Both the position numbers and the translations under genes were made by a program. The notes beneath the pieces were generated by a model. The model worked only from the letters and a program-made list of their open reading frames with translations. It was not told where the DNA came from and searched no databases. A stretch of 64,000 nucleotides of DNA from Balamuthia mandrillaris (taxonomy: Eukaryota; Discosea; Longamoebia; Balamuthiidae), in NCBI GenBank assembly GCA_031835245.1, contig JAVKOQ010000025.1, forward strand, positions 117,001 through 181,000, read 5' to 3'. Each line of letters begins with the position of its first letter. Within the stretch, counting starts at the first letter, position 1. Shown here piece by piece: positions 24,094 through 36,361 of this stretch.

Positions 24094-25425
24094 CTTCCTT
24101 TATTTTCTTCTTCCCTAAAAGCTCGAAGCTTGCTTGCTACCCGTTGTTTCTTCTTGTTGTTGTTGAGGCGCCACCACCACTGGCTGTCCGTTCCGCTACG
24201 TTTTTTCTCTCTACCTTTTTTTTTTTGGGATTTCGCCCAAAATTTTTCTTGGAAATGAAAAAAATGTTTAAAAATTTACCAAGAATTATTTTGATTAAGA
24301 TATTTACTTCCTTCAACAGCCTTCGGTACTTTGTGATGTAGTAGGTTTTATTTCTTCTTGTTCTTCTTCTTGTTCTTCTTCTTCTTCTTCTTCTTCCTCA
24401 TCTTGTCTTCTTCGTCTGCTTGTTTACCAAACAAGAACACTTGTGTCAAAACCTCCTTGAGATACGTTCAATCTCCTTCTGTGTGTTCTCTGTTGGCGAA
24501 CAGGCGGACGGTGTATCTCTGCCATAGTTGTTCCTGTCGATGATGGGGTCTGTGACGGTGAACTTTATCCTCATTTGGTGTGCCTCGGCGGTTTTCTTGA
24601 TGTTCTTAGGCACCGGAAGAATGCTGTTGAACACCTTCGTAAGAACCGTTCTGCACAGCAGACCTCCACTCCAACTTTGTTCCTCTTTCCTCCTCTTCGG
24701 ATGGAATAGGTTCTTGCCAAGAAAGCGAGTTGAATGGGAAAGCTGCAAATATAATGTGGAGGAGCTTGTGGGAGCTCCTCTATGAACAAACAATCCTGTT
24801 GGATCAGGTCAGGCCCCGCTAGGCATGGCCTGTAAACAAGGAGATTAGAACTCCCTGTCCGGGGCAGAAACTGTGCTCTGATCTGAAGAGCAACAGCAGC
24901 CACTTCCTCGCGAAGGTCTTTGTCATGACATGTCGAAGCAGAACGGCTCTGAAGGTAGGGCTGCGTCTGGCAAGCGCGATCTTGCCGCGAGTGGAAGTGC
25001 AACCAAAGATGGCCAGCTGCAGCACAGCAGGCAGGTCCTGCAGGTGGCACGGCCGTCGCTCCAGCCATAGAGAGAACTCGTTGTCATAGTTCTCGGGGTT
25101 TACCGACGGTCTTGCACGTTCGAAAGCGTCCAAGTCGGCAGCAGCCCACCACCTACACCCTTCGTTCATCTTCTGTTTCTTTAACATTCTAACTGTCACG
25201 TGGCTCGTTACCGAAGTTAGCTCTTGTGTTCTTTGCAACTAGCAAGGGTCCCACAGGCTTTTCGAGTAACTTTCCAACCTGCATTGCTGATGGCCTTCAT
25301 GCCATACTCTCTCTGTTATTGTCAGTCACCCAACAGGTCCTTACACCACATTGACGAGTCCTTGATGACAACAGATAACTGGCCACTCGTTCCACTTGAT
25401 AGCGAATGAGGCTTTATTTGAAGGA

Positions 25426-25463
<38 letters not shown>

Positions 25464-25510
25464 AAAAGCAAATGAAAGAAAAGTATGCACGCGTGTGCAT
25501 GATGGCATGG
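24094..25510. other. Region with overlapping ORFs, possible pseudogene
   Basis: A CTT tract lies at ~24355-24400. On the minus strand three frames stay open one after another: 25238..24819 (ends FCPGQGVLISLFTGHA), 25068..24571 (contains DKDLREEVAAVALQIRAQFL) and 24793..24446 (contains RIKFTVTDPIIDRNNYG). They look coding in composition but I could not join them with phase-compatible introns. This could be a decayed gene or one with unusual splicing. A (GA)n tract is at 25432-25456, beside the 3' end of the next gene. Confidence 0.35.
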
Positions 25511-27161
25511 TTACCAACCAATGGATGAGTCAAAAGAAATCACCGGAGCGTTTTTGTGTTTTTCTCTTTGTGCCTGTTTGGCTTTTTCAAGTTCCATCTT
25601 TCTGGCTGCTTCTTCCTCATACTTTTTTTGTTGTTGCCTGGAACGTTTGGCGCGCCTTCGGTTTCTGTTCTTCTCTCGTTTGTTTGCTTTGTTTCGGTGT
25701 TCATTCAACAACAACAACACACAGACAACAAATGCCAGAGTCAACATAAAATAAATGAAACAGAGAAAATAAGTAACGTACCACTTCTCTCTATCTTTTC
25801 AAACTGAACCTGATGAAGAGGAGAAGCAACAGAGGAACCCCCATTGCTGTCGCTCTTCTGCAATGACAGCAACCATTCCTTGATACATCCGTAAAGAGTC
25901 CTCAATTGCTTTTTCTGATTGAAAGGAAACTCTTGTTTATGGTCTTGCAACAGCTTGGAAAGCAGAGCGTCGGCGTTGGTTACTAGAGGTTTGCGGGACG
26001 ACTTTCGGGAAGCCACCTCCAAAGCGAAGACGACTGCGTGCACCACTCCTGCTCTTTGCATCCGGGAAGTTATGTCCAGTCTTGCTTCTGGATGCTCCTC
26101 TTCTGCATGCATGAAATATTTTGGTTTCACAAACAAAGAGAAAGGTGAGTTGAAACAAGAATAAAGGATATCTACAGAGAGGGTTAGCAAGCCATACCTA
26201 TCTTCAACAACTTTAGCAACAGCTTGATGGCAGGTGCCATGACTTTTGGTTCACGTGGATGCTCCTTCATGGCCAAGACCACCGCTTTCAATCCACCATC
26301 CTCTTCATCGTTACTGCTGCTGCTGTTGTTTCCCTTGAAAAACTTGATGGCCGACAACGGCGATGTCGTCCTTACCAAACAGCTTTGCAAAAGATCTAAA
26401 GCCATGGCCACCACCATCACGTCCTCGTTGTGCAAAGCCATAACTTCCAACAGCAGCCCATGTGCACCCAAGTTGCTCAGCAGAATGCCAGAAGTGGTAC
26501 TCTCTCCTTCCTTGCAGACAGCACCCATCAGAGCCAGCACGTAACGCACCACCAATGGTTGGTTGGGATAGAGCCATAACAGCCCAAGCAAGAGCTTCTG
26601 TCCAGAGTCCGTGCGAAGAGCTTCTTCAGTGGGTTGATGATGAGGTCTTTGAGTACCGTTGTTGAGGATGAGCATGCTCAGGAGATGAAGCACTTTGGTG
26701 AGAATGGAGGGTTGCGTGTGGTAGGCATAGATCAGGGCTAGCAATGGATCAAGCAGTGAAGTTTTGGAGAAAGCGGAGGAGGAAGAGATAAAGTCGGCAG
26801 CAAGTTTGAAGGAACGGAAAGCGCGTGGACCTGGGTCGAGAGGGTGTTTCCAGGACTCACCTTTACGACGCTTGATAATCTCTTCTCTATGTTTGTTCGA
26901 GGGAGTTGCATATCTAACAAACAAGACAGAGAGGATAAGCAACATAAGAAGAGACCACAAAGCAAAGAACAGCTAACTATAACATACTGGCGAGTAGAAG
27001 TTTCCAAAGTATTCAGCTTTTGAAGGATATGCTGCCTCTCTAGAGGGAAGTCACGCCTTCGAGTTGACGGCACCCAGGTTGGATCTGGTTGCGCTGTAGT
27101 TGAAACGATGGTTACCCGTGTGAAGCCAAATAGAGAACAGAACACAAAAAAGCTCTCCAGA

Positions 27162-27206
<45 letters not shown>

Positions 27207-29342
27207 CCAAAACGACAAAAAAGGAACGAAGTATAAATTCAACAGCATCAGGGCGGTCGAAGTGGTCATAAAGCATGTCAAGACATTGGGTGAGCGACGG
27301 TTTGCCTCTGAGCACCAAGGGTTTGTCAACCTGCATACCATCTGCTCATCAGGGTTAAATAAATGAAGTCAAACAAGATCATATTAAACAGCAAAAACCC
27401 ACCTTTCAGTTTACTGGCAACACTCTTGGGCACTCTTGACCCAAATAGCGTTACACATGATAGATTCGGCAAAGCTGAAAAGACAGAAGAAAACGAGAGA
27501 GAGAGAGAGAGAGAGAGCATAGACCAGAGAGATGCAATGAAAGGTATTAAAACTTTAAAAACAGACAAGAGAGGGAGAGAGTGAGAGGATACCAGCGAGA
27601 GAGGCAATAGGATCACTGATGTAGGTGTTGACTAGATTAAGATAGCTTAGCATTGGTAGGTGGCTGAGCACGGTTGTTATCACCTTATTCGTCACACATG
27701 TATCTTGCAAGTCTAACGAGCGCAGCTCGTTCAGCCCTGTTTGTCATTGTTGTTCTTGTAAATGGGTGCAGAAACTACGACGGCAACAAAAGGAACAGCA
27801 AACCGTTCACATGCTCCAATTCCTTATTGCCGGTGGGAGTGCAATATAAGTTTAGGAAGCGCAGCTTTCGAAGATGGCTTAACTCTGCAAACTCATCCTC
27901 TTCGAATTGTACTCGTGACATGTCCAACACTTCCAAGTCTTTCATGCCTGATAGCCATTCATTCTTTCGTGTTAGAAAAGAAAAGGAAAGAAGAGAGAGA
28001 GGAGAAAGAACGCACGAGAGATATATGGCAAAAAGCTGAAATGTGTTCCACTCACGTTCAACACGAGTAACTTTTTCAAATTCTTCAGCTCCACCACGTG
28101 CCCCATTATCTTCTTGCATTTCTTGAGGCTCAACGCTCTCAACCACCACATCTTCGATGCTAGCAAGTCCACCATTGCTCTGTTGACATTCGTCTTGCTC
28201 AAGTCCAAATCTTCGATGTTTCTTCTTTCTGTTTGTTCATATGTTAAACATAGGACAATATGAGAAGAGAACGATGAAGAGACCGACGAAGAGAACGATG
28301 AAGAGAAGAGAAGAGAAGAAAATAGATAAAAAGCGAAAGAGAGATATTAAGTACCAGTTATGGCAAGTATATCAGCCTCCTTCAAAATGCCAACATAGCC
28401 AGCCAAGCTCAAGCTCCGGATGTGAACTAAATGCTGAGCCAGGGCGGGTCCGACCTTGTGACAGGCCACCAGGCGAGCTCTGCTGAGGTCCAGTTCTTGC
28501 ACCTCTGCCCTCTTCCCCAAAGCCTTCAAGCCATCCTTGGTGATCCCTCTGCACAGCTGCAAGTCCCTCCTCGTCATCACTTTCATCTCTTTTCTCTCTT
28601 CTTCTTTCTTCTCCATCGTTTCTTCTCTTTCTTTCTCTTTCTCGTTTTCGGCTTCCGTCAGTTGGGAAGAAGCAGAAGAAGAAGAAGCGGAAGAAGAAGC
28701 GGAAGAAGAAAAGAGGTGAACAAAGTGTTTGGTGCAAAGGTGGCGTTTGGAGGCATGGCGGAACAGCATCCTCTGAATGGAGAGCGGCAGGCCCTCCAAG
28801 CTCTGGCAGCAGTCCAGGTCCCTCACCAACAGGTTCAGGCACTGCCGCATCAGCGACAACGGCCGCTCCTCCAGCTGGAGCAGTTCCGGCGGCGGTTTCT
28901 TAAGCAGTTTACCCCACCTTTCTTCTCCTTCTTCCCCTTTCTCCTTTGTTGTTGCTGTCGTTGTCGTTACTTCTTCTTCTTCTTTTTCTTTTTCTTTCTC
29001 TTTGCCCTTTTCTTTTTTGTTTTGGCGAGCAGCGGTGGCGGCATAGTAACGCGAGAGAGCGAGCCGTTTGGCATCGCGGAAGAGAGAGGCATAAACGCGG
29101 TCCTCTGCAGTGAGGTGGAGGCTGCAGCCGCCTTCATGCTCTCCTTGTTCTCGTGGTTGTGGCTCCTTGTGTTGGCGTTTGTTTTGACGCCGACGAGCGT
29201 TACGTCCTCCTCTCCCTCTTCCTGCTTCACTTGTTCCTTCTCTCCCTCTCCCTCTCCCTCTCCCTCTTCCTCCACTTCCCGCAAGGGTTTCGGCGGGTCG
29301 TCCTCCTCCTCCATAAGCAACCAAAACCGGCCTTTTGCTCAT
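25511..29342 (-). CDS. ZYG11/ZER1-like LRR and ARM-repeat protein, copy A
   Basis: Ten exons (29342..28355, 28228..28052, 27947..27804, 27736..27593, 27474..27403, 27341..27207, 27093..26988, ~26913..26198, 26102..25782, 25686..25511) give about 992 residues. The N-terminus has RG-rich and acidic/basic low complexity, then LRLEERPLSLMR-type sequence with LCLNLL... and GLPLSIQRMLFRHA, resembling the VHL-box/N-cap region of ZYG11 proteins. LRRs follow, one per exon or half exon (NIEDLDLSKTNVN, DLEVLDMSRVQF, NELRSLDLQDT). Exons 8-9 encode an ARM-type helical block with LSNLGAHGLLLEVMALHNED. A basic coiled tail ends in VISFDSSIGW. In animals such proteins are CUL2 substrate receptors reading N-degrons; that role is inferred here. 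It lies head to head with copy B (29785..34442). Confidence 0.75.
27166..27203. repeat. (GA)n in ZYG11-like copy A intron
   Basis: About 19 GA units, which read as (CT)n just after the donor on the gene's sense strand. A second, shorter (GA)n lies at 27499-27518 in another intron of the same gene. Confidence 0.9.
28446..28837. repeat. Left arm of a 392-bp perfect inverted repeat
   Basis: The reverse complement of this segment matches 30608..30999 with no mismatch I could find. It lies in exon 1 of ZYG11-like copy A, and flanking coding sequence diverges sharply at both ends. Confidence 0.95.
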
Positions 29343-29784
29343 CGTTGGTCGTTGTCTTTTGTTGCTGTTTTATTCAAACATTTTGAAATATTCTTTTATA
29401 ACTTTCGCCGTTACGTGAATCGAAAGAAATTTCGGAACCAACAAGAATTCAAAACAGTTTGTCAAACTCCGAACGATTAACCAATCAATATGAAATAATT
29501 TCATCTATAACATGATCGTCCAATTCGAATTCAGAAATCTCGCGGAAACTAGATCACAAAATTTGAAAAAAGTCAGGAACGACCGAAAAGAAAAGAAAGA
29601 CAACGAGCTTCGGGAGCTCTCCTCTCTGGTTTAGCTGAAAGGGCATTTTTTTTTTTTTGAGGGGGGTGGGTGGGTTCTCTCTCCTCCTCTTTCTTTTCGT
29701 TGTGTTGTGTGTGTGTTATATATTTTATAAAACAACACTAGACTCTCCTAACTACCGCTCCCAAAAACAAAAGAAGAGAGAGAG
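29343..29784. promoter_or_regulatory. Bidirectional intergenic promoter of the head-to-head ZYG11-like pair
   Basis: The 442 bp between the two start codons must contain both promoters. On the copy B side a TATA-like ATATATTTTATAAAA sits at ~29717-29731, about 55 bp before the ATG, after a T-run, a G-rich GAGGGGGGTGGGTGGG patch and a CT-rich patch. The copy A side is A/T-rich without a clear TATA box. Confidence 0.45.
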
Positions 29785-32004
29785 ATGAAGGGAAGCAAAA
29801 CAAAGAAACGCAATGCATTCTACGGCGACGTGGAGGCCGACCTGGAGGAATGGAGGGAGGAGGAGGAGGAGGAGGGAGAAGGGGCGTTCAGCGACCAGGA
29901 CGACGGCCGCTACGACGACTACATAGCCCAAAAGCTGCACAAGAGCAAGCACCAAACGAACGGCAACCAGCTGACGCTCACCTACAAGGCTCTCTCTCGC
30001 CGCGCTCAACAGCAACAAAGAAGAAGAAGGAGAAGGGATCAAAAGTTTGGCGGCGAAGAAGAGGCTCAAGCGTATGTTGATGAAGAAGAACCCTTTCAAC
30101 GAGAACCACTCTTTGCCACCACTTTTGCGGATGCCAAAAGACTCATTTTATGTCTCTCCACCTCCACCTCCGTATCAGAGGAAAGAGGCAACGACCAGAA
30201 AGAAGCCATGCTGAAGGCGTTTTACGATGAGGACGAGGAGGAGGAAGCGAAGGAGAGGGAAGGCGGTGGCTTCACTTTGGAGTCCACTGAGAGCGCCAGG
30301 GCTGCCGCCAAGGAGAAAGCACTGGCGAAGACAAAGAAGAACAAAGGCAAGGAAAAGGTTTTGGACGAGGATTCTTCTTCTTCTTCTTCTTCTTCTTCTT
30401 CTTCTTCCAGTTATTACTTGGAGGATGCTTCCTCCTCTTCTGCCTCGTCAACATTCAGTTTTGCACAGTACAAAGAAATGAGGAAGGAGGAAGAGGAGCA
30501 AAAAGAGGAGCTGAGTTGGCGGGAGCAAAAGACGTTCTTTGACAAAGTGGAGCCACCCATGGAGCTGCGGTTGGAGGAACGGCCGTTGTCGCTGCTGCGA
30601 ATGTGCTTGAACCTGTTGGTGAGGGACCTGGACTGCTGCCAGAGCTTGGAGGGCCTGCCGCTCTCCATTCAGAGGATGCTGTTCCGCCATGCCTCCAAAC
30701 GCCACCTTTGCACCAAACACTTTGTTCACCTCTTTTCTTCTTCCGCTTCTTCTTCCGCTTCTTCTTCTTCTGCTTCTTCCCAACTGACGGAAGCCGAAAA
30801 CGAGAAAGAGAAAGAAAGAGAAGAAACGATGGAGAAGAAAGAAGAAGAGAGAAAAGAGATGAAAGTGATGACGAGGAGGGACTTGCAGCTGTGCAGAGGG
30901 ATCACCAAGGATGGCTTGAAGGCTTTGGGGAAGAGGGCAGAGGTGCAAGAACTGGACCTCAGCAGAGCTCGCCTGGTGGCCTGTCACAAGGTCGGACCCA
31001 CCCTGGCTCAACACATGATTTACATTAGACGGTTGAGCTTGGCTGGCTATGTTGGCACTTTGAAAATGGGTGATATGATTGCTATTGCCGGTACTTTTTT
31101 TTCGTTATACGTTCTCTTCTTCTTCTTGTTCTTCTTCTTTCTTCTTCTGTCGTTTCGTTTCCACTAATAATATTTTTCTAACAAACAGAAAGAAGAAACA
31201 TTGAAGATTTGGACTTGAGCAAAACGAACATTGACAAAGAGATGTTCGAGGTGGTGGCCTCCAAGATGTGGTGGTTGCAAGCTCTGAACCTGCAAGACTG
31301 CAAGAAGATAATGGGGCACGTGGCGCAGCTGAGAAAACTGAAAAGGTTACGAGCTTTGAACGTGAGTGGAACACATTTCAGCTTTTTGCCATATATCTCT
31401 CGTGCGTTCTTCTTCCTCTCTCTTCTTTTTCTCTTTCTTCTTGTTCATAACAACAACAACAAAAAATGATGGCTATAGGCTTGAAGGAGTTGGAAGCGTT
31501 GGATATGTCACGAACACAATTTGTGGGGCCAGAGCTGGAACAGCTAAGCGAGTTGACAAAGCTGCGTTTCTTGAACTTGTATTGTACTCCCACTGACGAT
31601 TCAGATTTGGAGCATCTCTGTGGTTTGTTTTCTGCTTCTGCTTTGCTTTATGCACTCTTCTTTTTGTTACCTTCTGCTTCTCTTTCTTCCTGTGATCATA
31701 ACAATAAACGACAAACAACAAAACAGAGTTGACCGAACTTCGTTCGTTGGACTTGCAACAGACCTGCATAACTGGAGTTGGAGTGGAATCCGTTCTTTGC
31801 GGATTGACCAAACTGAGCTATCTCAATCTCATCAGCACTAACGTCAACGAATCAGTGGAGTTCTTGAAAGGTGATCCCTCTCTCTCTTTACTTTTATTCA
31901 TGTGTTTTTTTTTAACTGCCTTTGGCGAATAGACCTTCCAAACCTCTCATGTTTGTTGTTGTATAAAACGAGAGTGAGCACAGACATAGCTTACGGCCTT
32001 CAGG

Positions 32005-32052
<48 letters not shown>

Positions 32053-34442
32053 TGTTACATGCAAGCTCAAAAATTGATAAGTAGGCCGGTACAGTAGTGG
32101 CAAGTTGACAGTGTTAAAAGGAAGTCCATCGCTGAGCGCTTGTGTGAACTTGCTTGCCGAGAATTTCTATCGTCCGGATCAAGTGGAAGAAATCCTTCGT
32201 TGTATTTACATATCTTTGAGTAAGCCTTTATTTCTTCTTTTCATCAGCTCTTCTCTTCTATCTTTCTCTGTTTTTCCTCCAGTCATGCTCCCTCTCCATC
32301 GAAGTTTTAACCAAGACTTTTTTGATTTAGTGCATCCACCAAAGGAGGACTCACGTTCGACACGTGTAGTTCGCTCAAGAAGTCGTTTCCTTCGAACGCA
32401 ATCAACTTTTCCTCCCACTAAAGAATTCATACTCAAAAAGCTGAATCCTGTGGAAAGTACTCCCACTGCCCGTGCTGCCACATTTAAGTATGCTTCTCTT
32501 GCTAAACTTCTTGTCCTTCTCTCTTCCTTTATTTCGTTCCTCTCTCTCTCTCTCTCTCTGCTTTACTATTGCTGGATATTTATTCTTTTGCGTTTGCGTA
32601 TAATAAGGCAACAAATCGTAAAAAGAAGGTCTGGTTCCTCTTACGTTCCGCGCTCGTCCATGCTACAAAAATGGAACGGAGATAACAGCGTGTTTCCTTC
32701 TCTATCGTCATGGGGGATCAAGCCTCGCGACTATCGCAAAACTAAAGACCAGCTTCTTTCTCCTTTATTGGCGGTTATCTACAAGTACCACACGCGACCC
32801 GCCATTCTCACCAAGGCTCTTCACCTCCTGTCAATGATCCTCATCAACTCTTATCAAACGGAGGCTCTTCGCACGGACTCTGGCCTTAAGATCCTCTTTG
32901 GACTGTTATGGCTATATCCCAATCAAGCCACAATGGTGCGGTACGTGTTGCACTTGATGGCAGCCGTCTGCAATGACCAAGCTGACAGCAACGTGGCCTC
33001 CGCCACCCTGATGAGCAACCTGGGAGCACATGGATTGTTGTTGGAGGTTATGGCTCTGCACAACGAGGACGTGATGGTGGTGTCCCTTGCTCTAGAACTG
33101 CTCAATACCTTCTTGAGGAGGACAAGCTACCTATCGGCCATAAAGTTCTTGAAAGGAGGAAGGAGGAGCGGAGGGGAGGAGGAGCATGGCGGATTGAGAG
33201 CGGTGGTCTTAGCCATGAAGGAGCATCCGCGTGAGCCAAAGGTCATGTCGCCTGCTCTGAAATTGTTGCTCAAGTTGGTGAAGATGGGTATGTTACTCTC
33301 TTTTTTTCTTTCGCTTTCTTTTGTTTGTTGTGCTTCTATTTCTTTTGTTTACCTGATCAACATCCTTATGTTTGCATACATAGATAAAATATTCACAAAG
33401 GCAAACGCCCGTTACTCCTTGCACACGGGTTACCGCATGAAGAGAGCGGGAGTGGTGCACGCCGTAGCTCACGCTATGGTCATTCCCTCCCGAAAGGTGC
33501 CTCGCACGTCGTTGGTGGTGATGTCGGACAAGCTCTTGCAAGCGTTGCTGAACCTCAAGTTTGAGGCGAAGAGCCTAAAGACGGTCTATGCTGGTATCAT
33601 CCAGTGGCTGGATTCCACGAACGTTCCTGCTCCCTTGAGACGTGTTGACTTTGATAACTTGGAACGAACTGGTACTTCTTTCTTTTTAGTTTCTCTTATT
33701 TTGTTTTGCTGTTATTGTTTTTGCAATGTATTTAAATTTCTCGCTTAACATATACAAATAGAAACAAAGCGAGACAAGAATAGGAACAGAAGACGCGCCA
33801 GACGTTCTAGGAAGCAGTACCGCGCATGGAAGAAAGAGAGAAAGGCCACAAAGCCTGAAAGAATGGCTGTACTTTATTTCTCCTGCTTTCTTCTATCTTC
33901 TTTCTTCTGTTACTCATTACCTCATTCCCATCTATTCTTTGAATTAGCAATGGAATGCAAAGAAAGATCAGATAAATGCAATCAAGGCACGGAAGAGAGC
34001 AAACTTTTTAGCTATCGTGTCCAAATTGATACAAGAGGACCTTCAATTGGTGGTCGACGCCCAAGATCTCAAGGAGCACAACCAAGACCTATTCAGAAGG
34101 CGGCTCAAAGCGAAAAGGCTCAAGTTCCGCAAACCCGGCCGACGACCACGTTCGTTTATTTCATTTCTTCTTTTCGTTTTTCTTTGTGTATTTACAATAA
34201 CTCTAACCAACGAGCCAGTGTTAAGGACAGTTGAATCTCGTGGCAAAGCGGGACAAAGTAGAACGATGCGTCATCTGGAGGCATGTCCAGTTGCTCGTGG
34301 CAGAAAAGGTTCGTTGCTTCCTTTATTTCTTCTTTCTCTTTTCTCTCATCTCGCTCTGTTTCGCATTGTTGTTTAACGTTGGTTTTTGTGTTGTGTTACT
34401 TAAGGTCGTTCTTTGAAGGTATCTTACGACCGAGTTAAATGA
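29785..34442 (+). CDS. ZYG11/ZER1-like LRR and ARM-repeat protein, copy B
   Basis: Thirteen exons (29785..31090, 31189..31365, 31479..31622, 31727..31870, 31933..32004, 32082..32219, 32283..32487, 32608..33287, 33384..33671, 33762..33868, 33948..34149, 34219..34308, 34405..34442) give about 1196 residues. The domain order copies paralogue A: disordered N-terminus, VHL-box-like CLNLLVRDLDCCQSLEGLPL, LRRs (NIEDLDLSKTNIDKEM, ELEALDMSRTQFVG, ELRSLDLQQTCITG), then an ARM block with LLMSNLGAHGLLLEVMALHN-type sequence and a KRDKNRNRRRARRSRK basic region. Exon sizes of the LRR part (177, 144, 144, 72 bp) equal those of copy A. An extra helical exon (33948..34149) extends the tail. The last two exons are tentative; an alternative frame in exon 12 would give a shorter end. 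A CUL2-type receptor role is inference. Confidence 0.75.
30608..30999. repeat. Right arm of a 392-bp perfect inverted repeat
   Basis: This matches the reverse complement of 28446..28837 exactly, including third codon positions and a Ser-encoding TCT run. The next bases on each side differ. Confidence 0.95.
32010..32050. repeat. (CT)n in ZYG11-like copy B intron
   Basis: About 20 CT units just after the donor following exon 5, on the sense strand. Confidence 0.9.
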
Positions 34443-34582
34443 GAAGAAAGAACAAGAACAAGAAAACGTGTACTATTTACATACACTAAAAGCCATAAAC
34501 GAAATGATTAAAACAAGTACACGCACGCTCTTCTTCGCTTCCAGTGGAAGAAGAGAGACAACCATTCACTCTTGTCCTTTGG

Positions 34583-35811
34583 TTACTTATCGCAAAGAGG
34601 GGGAGTCAAAGCGTCGACAACACATTTGACTCTCCTCTCGTAGCTGCGCTCCATGTCCTCACAGCGACGTTTCCAGTAGTCCTTTGCTCTCTCCTCCTCT
34701 CTTGCCTTTAATGCCCATTCCTTGGCGCTGCGTCTCTCTTCCTCGAGTTGAGCGCGCAGACAAAGGACCTCCTCCTCTTTCCTGCTCAGCTGTGCCTTTA
34801 ACTCGTCCACCTTGTTTTTTGTTTTTCAAAGATTAGGAGTGAACGCAAAGAAAAAGAGAGAAATAAAAAGCAGAAAAAGAAGAAAGTTAACCTTTTTCTC
34901 ATAGCATTCAACACGTTTCTTTAACTCGCAGTTCTCGCGGACCAAAAACTCGACTTTGTCTTCCAAGCATTCGATCTTGGTGGCCTGCTCCGCATTCTTG
35001 ATGGTCAGCTCCTGCACCACCAAGCCCAAAGTACATACTTCCTCCTATATTGGTTTTATTGAAGGGACAACTGTTAACGAAGGGAAAGAAGAGAAGAAGA
35101 AGAGAACGTAATGATAAAAACCTTCAAATGCCAGATGCAACAATACAAGCGGTGCACTTTCTCCCTCAAATAACGGTTCTCTGCAAGGAGCCAATCGATG
35201 AAGCCCTCCGGGATGATCTGCACTCTTCCAGTTATGTCCTGATGGCAATAGATCTCTCTGACCTGGCACTTGGAGAGAATGACGTTCCTGTAGTCGTGCA
35301 GGAGGGCCTCCAGGTCCCTCTGGGGCAGCTCCTTGGAGTCGAACTCGGTCAGCCCGTCGCAGGCCGCCTTCCTGTAGAGCTGCTCCTTTTGCCACTCCTC
35401 CTCCGTCTTGCCAGCTTTGAGCTTTTGCTCTCGACGTTCCTCCTCCGCTTCTCTCTCTTTCTTTAGCGCGGCTTTCACATGTTCTCTTTTGGCGGCGACC
35501 AGAGTTTGGTCCAATGCTTTATAGGCCGTCAGCCGGAGAGTTTCCAAAGAACTCGAAATGTCGTTGAGTTCATCTTCTGCTTCTTCTTTCGTTGCTTCTT
35601 TCACTTTGTGGGAAGACGATTGTTTTTTCTGTTGTTTATGTTTTGGGATGGCAGGAGAGGTTGGGGGAGAGGAGGAAGAGGTGGAGGTCTCGTGAAGGAG
35701 CTTTTGGAGGAGACGCTCCTCTTCGTCCCTGAGGGAGGCTTGCAGGGCTTCAGCCAACATCCTCTGCTCCTGTTCTTCCTGAGCAGATTTGTTCTTCTTC
35801 ATGAAAAACAT
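34583..35811 (-). CDS. UIM-containing coiled-coil protein; unknown
   Basis: Exons are 35811..35122, 35044..34892 and 34810..34583, giving 356 residues. Near the N-terminus, MLAEALQASLRDEEE fits the ubiquitin-interacting motif pattern (hydrophobic-xx-Ala-xxx-Ser-xx-acidic). A Ser/Thr/Pro linker follows, then a long charged helix region (KREHVKAALKKEREAEEERR) and a more compact segment with YRNVILSKCQVREIYCHQ and GFIDWLLAENRYLREKVHRL. Exons 2 and 3 are pure coiled coil (KIECLEDKVEFLVRENCELK and later heptads) ending TPPLCDK. The architecture suggests a ubiquitin-binding scaffold, but no family is recognised. An upstream in-frame ATG at 35904 is possible; 35811 was preferred because the intervening residues look untranslated. 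Confidence 0.65.
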
Positions 35812-36361
35812 AGTTCCTGTTGTGCGTTCGCGTGTGGTTTGTGTGTTGGGAAGGAAAAAAAAGACTCGACTTTTGTTTACCTTCTGTTTTTGTGGAAAGA
35901 ACAAAGAAAAATGGTAAATGTTTTTTAATGAGTCTCAAATGTTTTCGTTACCGCGTTACATGCACGCTTCACCACAACCAATTCTATAATTGGGCATTCA
36001 ATTAATATAATTCAAATTAGGAAAAGCAGATCTTATAATTGCTTGAGGAGTCGTTTTCCTGCTATAGAATAGAGGAGAAGGGTGATTGCTTAGCTGCTAA
36101 AGCGAAGCTCTTCTTTTCGTTTCCTGATGAAGAAGAGGCAACTGCTTTGGTGTAATCAGATGTCACTTGCTGACATAACGACCGATACCGCCGTCGCGTT
36201 GTGTGATAAAGTATCCTCTGTTCTGGAAAGAGTCTTGCAAACTCCTCCTCGCTTTGGCTAAATATTACATTTTCTCCTTGATCTTAGACGACCTTTCCTT
36301 TCGATGCCTGCCCATCCTTTTGCAGCTCTACAGGCAGAAGAAGAAGGAGCTTCGGTCACAC
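35812..36361. other. Intergenic region carrying the duplicated exon fragment
   Basis: This lies between the divergent UIM/coiled-coil and F-box genes. The segment 36064..36279 is a perfect copy of part of the nucleotidyltransferase exon at 17.6-17.8 kb. The rest is A/T-rich with no element recognised. Confidence 0.6.
36064..36279. pseudogene. 216-bp copy of a nucleotidyltransferase-gene exon
   Basis: This fragment is identical to 17598..17813 and has no start, stop or flanking exons, so it cannot encode the parent protein. In its present position its minus strand still reads the parent frame. The + strand supplies upstream in-frame codons to the F-box ORF, which is open from 36203. Confidence 0.9.
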
